Assembly: GCF_005774735.1 (NCBI RefSeq)
Contig: NZ_VBUM01000006.1
Span: forward strand, 1-64,000
Direction of reading: 5' to 3'
Length of the DNA stretch: 64,000 nucleotides
DNA from: Microbacterium sp. 5K110
Lineage (GTDB): Bacteria; Actinomycetota; Actinomycetes; Actinomycetales; Microbacteriaceae
Shown here: piece by piece, positions 63,394 through 64,000 of the stretch
Position numbering within the stretch: the stretch's first letter is position 1
How the letters are laid out: each line of letters begins with the position of its first letter
Notes under the pieces: generated by a model
Databases searched by the model: none
Seen by the model: only the letters and a program-made list of their open reading frames with translations
Told to the model about the DNA's origin: nothing
Translations under genes and position numbers: made by a program

Positions 63394-64000
63394 ATGACGA
63401 CCTCCGCACACCCCGCCAGCGGCACCCTGCCCGTCCCCACGGTCCCGGGCGTCGAGGCGGTCCCGACGTGGCGCTACGTCGGGTTCCTGCTCGGCCCCGG
63501 CGTCGGCACGTTCGCCTTCAACGCGGTCACCGTCATCCTGCCCACACTGCGCGACCGCTTCGGCGCGGACGATGTCTCGCTCGAACTCGTCATCGCGGGT
63601 TACGGCATCCCGTTCGCCGTCCTGCTCATCCTCGGCGGACGTCTGGGCGATCGTTTCGGCCGCCACCGTCTGTACACCGTCGGCATGGGGCTGTTCCTCG
63701 TCTCCGCCGTGGCCTGCGCGCTCGCGCCGTCCGTGTCGACCCTCATCGCCGCGCGCGTCGTCCAGGGCGTGGGAGCCGCGCTGTGCACCCCGCAGGTCCT
63801 CGCGACGATCCAGGCGACCTCGGGTGGCGCCGCCCGCACACGCGCCATCGCGGCCTTCGGCGCGAGCGGCGGCATCGGATCCGCCGTCGGCCAGGTCGCG
63901 GGCGGCGCGCTCGCCGCGACGAGCTTCGGCGTGGTGGACGGCTGGCGCGCGGTGTTCGTCGTCGTGGCGCTGGTGGCCGCGGGGGCGATCGCGCTGGCGC
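63394..64000 (+). CDS. MFS transporter, DHA2-type efflux (3' end outside the window)
   Basis: The first 202 codons of a major facilitator protein run off the window. A 24-residue polar start is followed by helices: WRYVGFLLGPGVGTFAFNAV (helix 1), an outer loop ending DVSLELVIAGYGI, and LLILGGRLGDRFGRHRLYTV with the GRLGDRxGR loop signature. VVQGVGAALCTPQVLATIQA and ASGGIGSAVGQVAGG are typical of the 14-helix drug:proton antiporters. It is divergent from an XRE/MmyB regulator that probably controls it. The substrate is unknown. Confidence 0.88.
   Translation, partial: MTTSAHPASGTLPVPTVPGVEAVPTWRYVGFLLGPGVGTFAFNAVTVILPTLRDRFGADDVSLELVIAGYGIPFAVLLILGGRLGDRFGRHRLYTVGMGLFLVSAVACALAPSVSTLIAARVVQGVGAALCTPQVLATIQATSGGAARTRAIAAFGASGGIGSAVGQVAGGALAATSFGVVDGWRAVFVVVALVAAGAIALA

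Overview
The window is a stretch of chromosome from a very GC-rich actinobacterium, most probably Microbacterium or a close relative in Microbacteriaceae. That placement rests on base composition, gene content, gene order and the recognisable protein families; no database was searched. Genes are dense on both strands, often overlap by 1-4 bases, and many look leaderless: a TAnnnT-like -10 box lies 6-7 bases before the start codon, with no ribosome binding site.

Layout. 1-5.6 kb: start of a secreted protein (cut by the window edge), an LCP-family cell wall ligase next to a decayed substrate-binding-protein fragment, an aldo/keto reductase coupled to a YyaL-type thioredoxin-domain protein, and a CrtC-like lipocalin-fold protein. 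5.6-17.6 kb: an AAA ATPase, a protein O-mannosyltransferase, and the housekeeping genes rsmI, metG, tatD, rsmA and ispE. A sugar MFS porter, a metallophosphodiesterase and a Stealth sugar-phosphotransferase lie among them. 17.6-24.3 kb: a DUF427 protein, a complete OpuC-type osmoprotectant ABC transporter, an Uup-like ABC-F ATPase and a MarR regulator. 24.4-26.9 kb: tRNA-Gln, glmU and prs. 27-32.2 kb: a three-gene flavin electron-transfer operon (FMN-binding lipoprotein, ApbE, RnfD-reductase fusion), then a two-component system facing it. 32.2-38.9 kb: gluconate/idonate use (gnd, gntK, GntR-type regulator, gntP, SDR, idnD) with a VanZ-like gene. 39-47.2 kb: ribosomal protein L25, pth, small membrane proteins, mfd, an SdpI-like protein and a hexapeptide-repeat protein.

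47.2-57.3 kb is the most distinctive part. Two opposing gene sets encode a sugar-type ABC importer, an N-acyl-D-amino-acid deacylase, two related cytoplasmic hydrolases of the class A beta-lactamase fold, a PucR-type regulator and an alanine racemase. A related DNA motif lies in both control regions. I read this as a locus for importing and breaking down D-amino-acid-containing amides or wall fragments; the substrate is inference.

57.3-64 kb: ppc, mazG, hisS, an XRE/MmyB-type regulator, and a divergent MFS efflux gene cut by the window end. Palindromic repeat elements sit between opuC and the ABC-F gene, between ppc and mazG, and across the 3' end of mazG. I see no rRNA, CRISPR array, transposase or phage gene.
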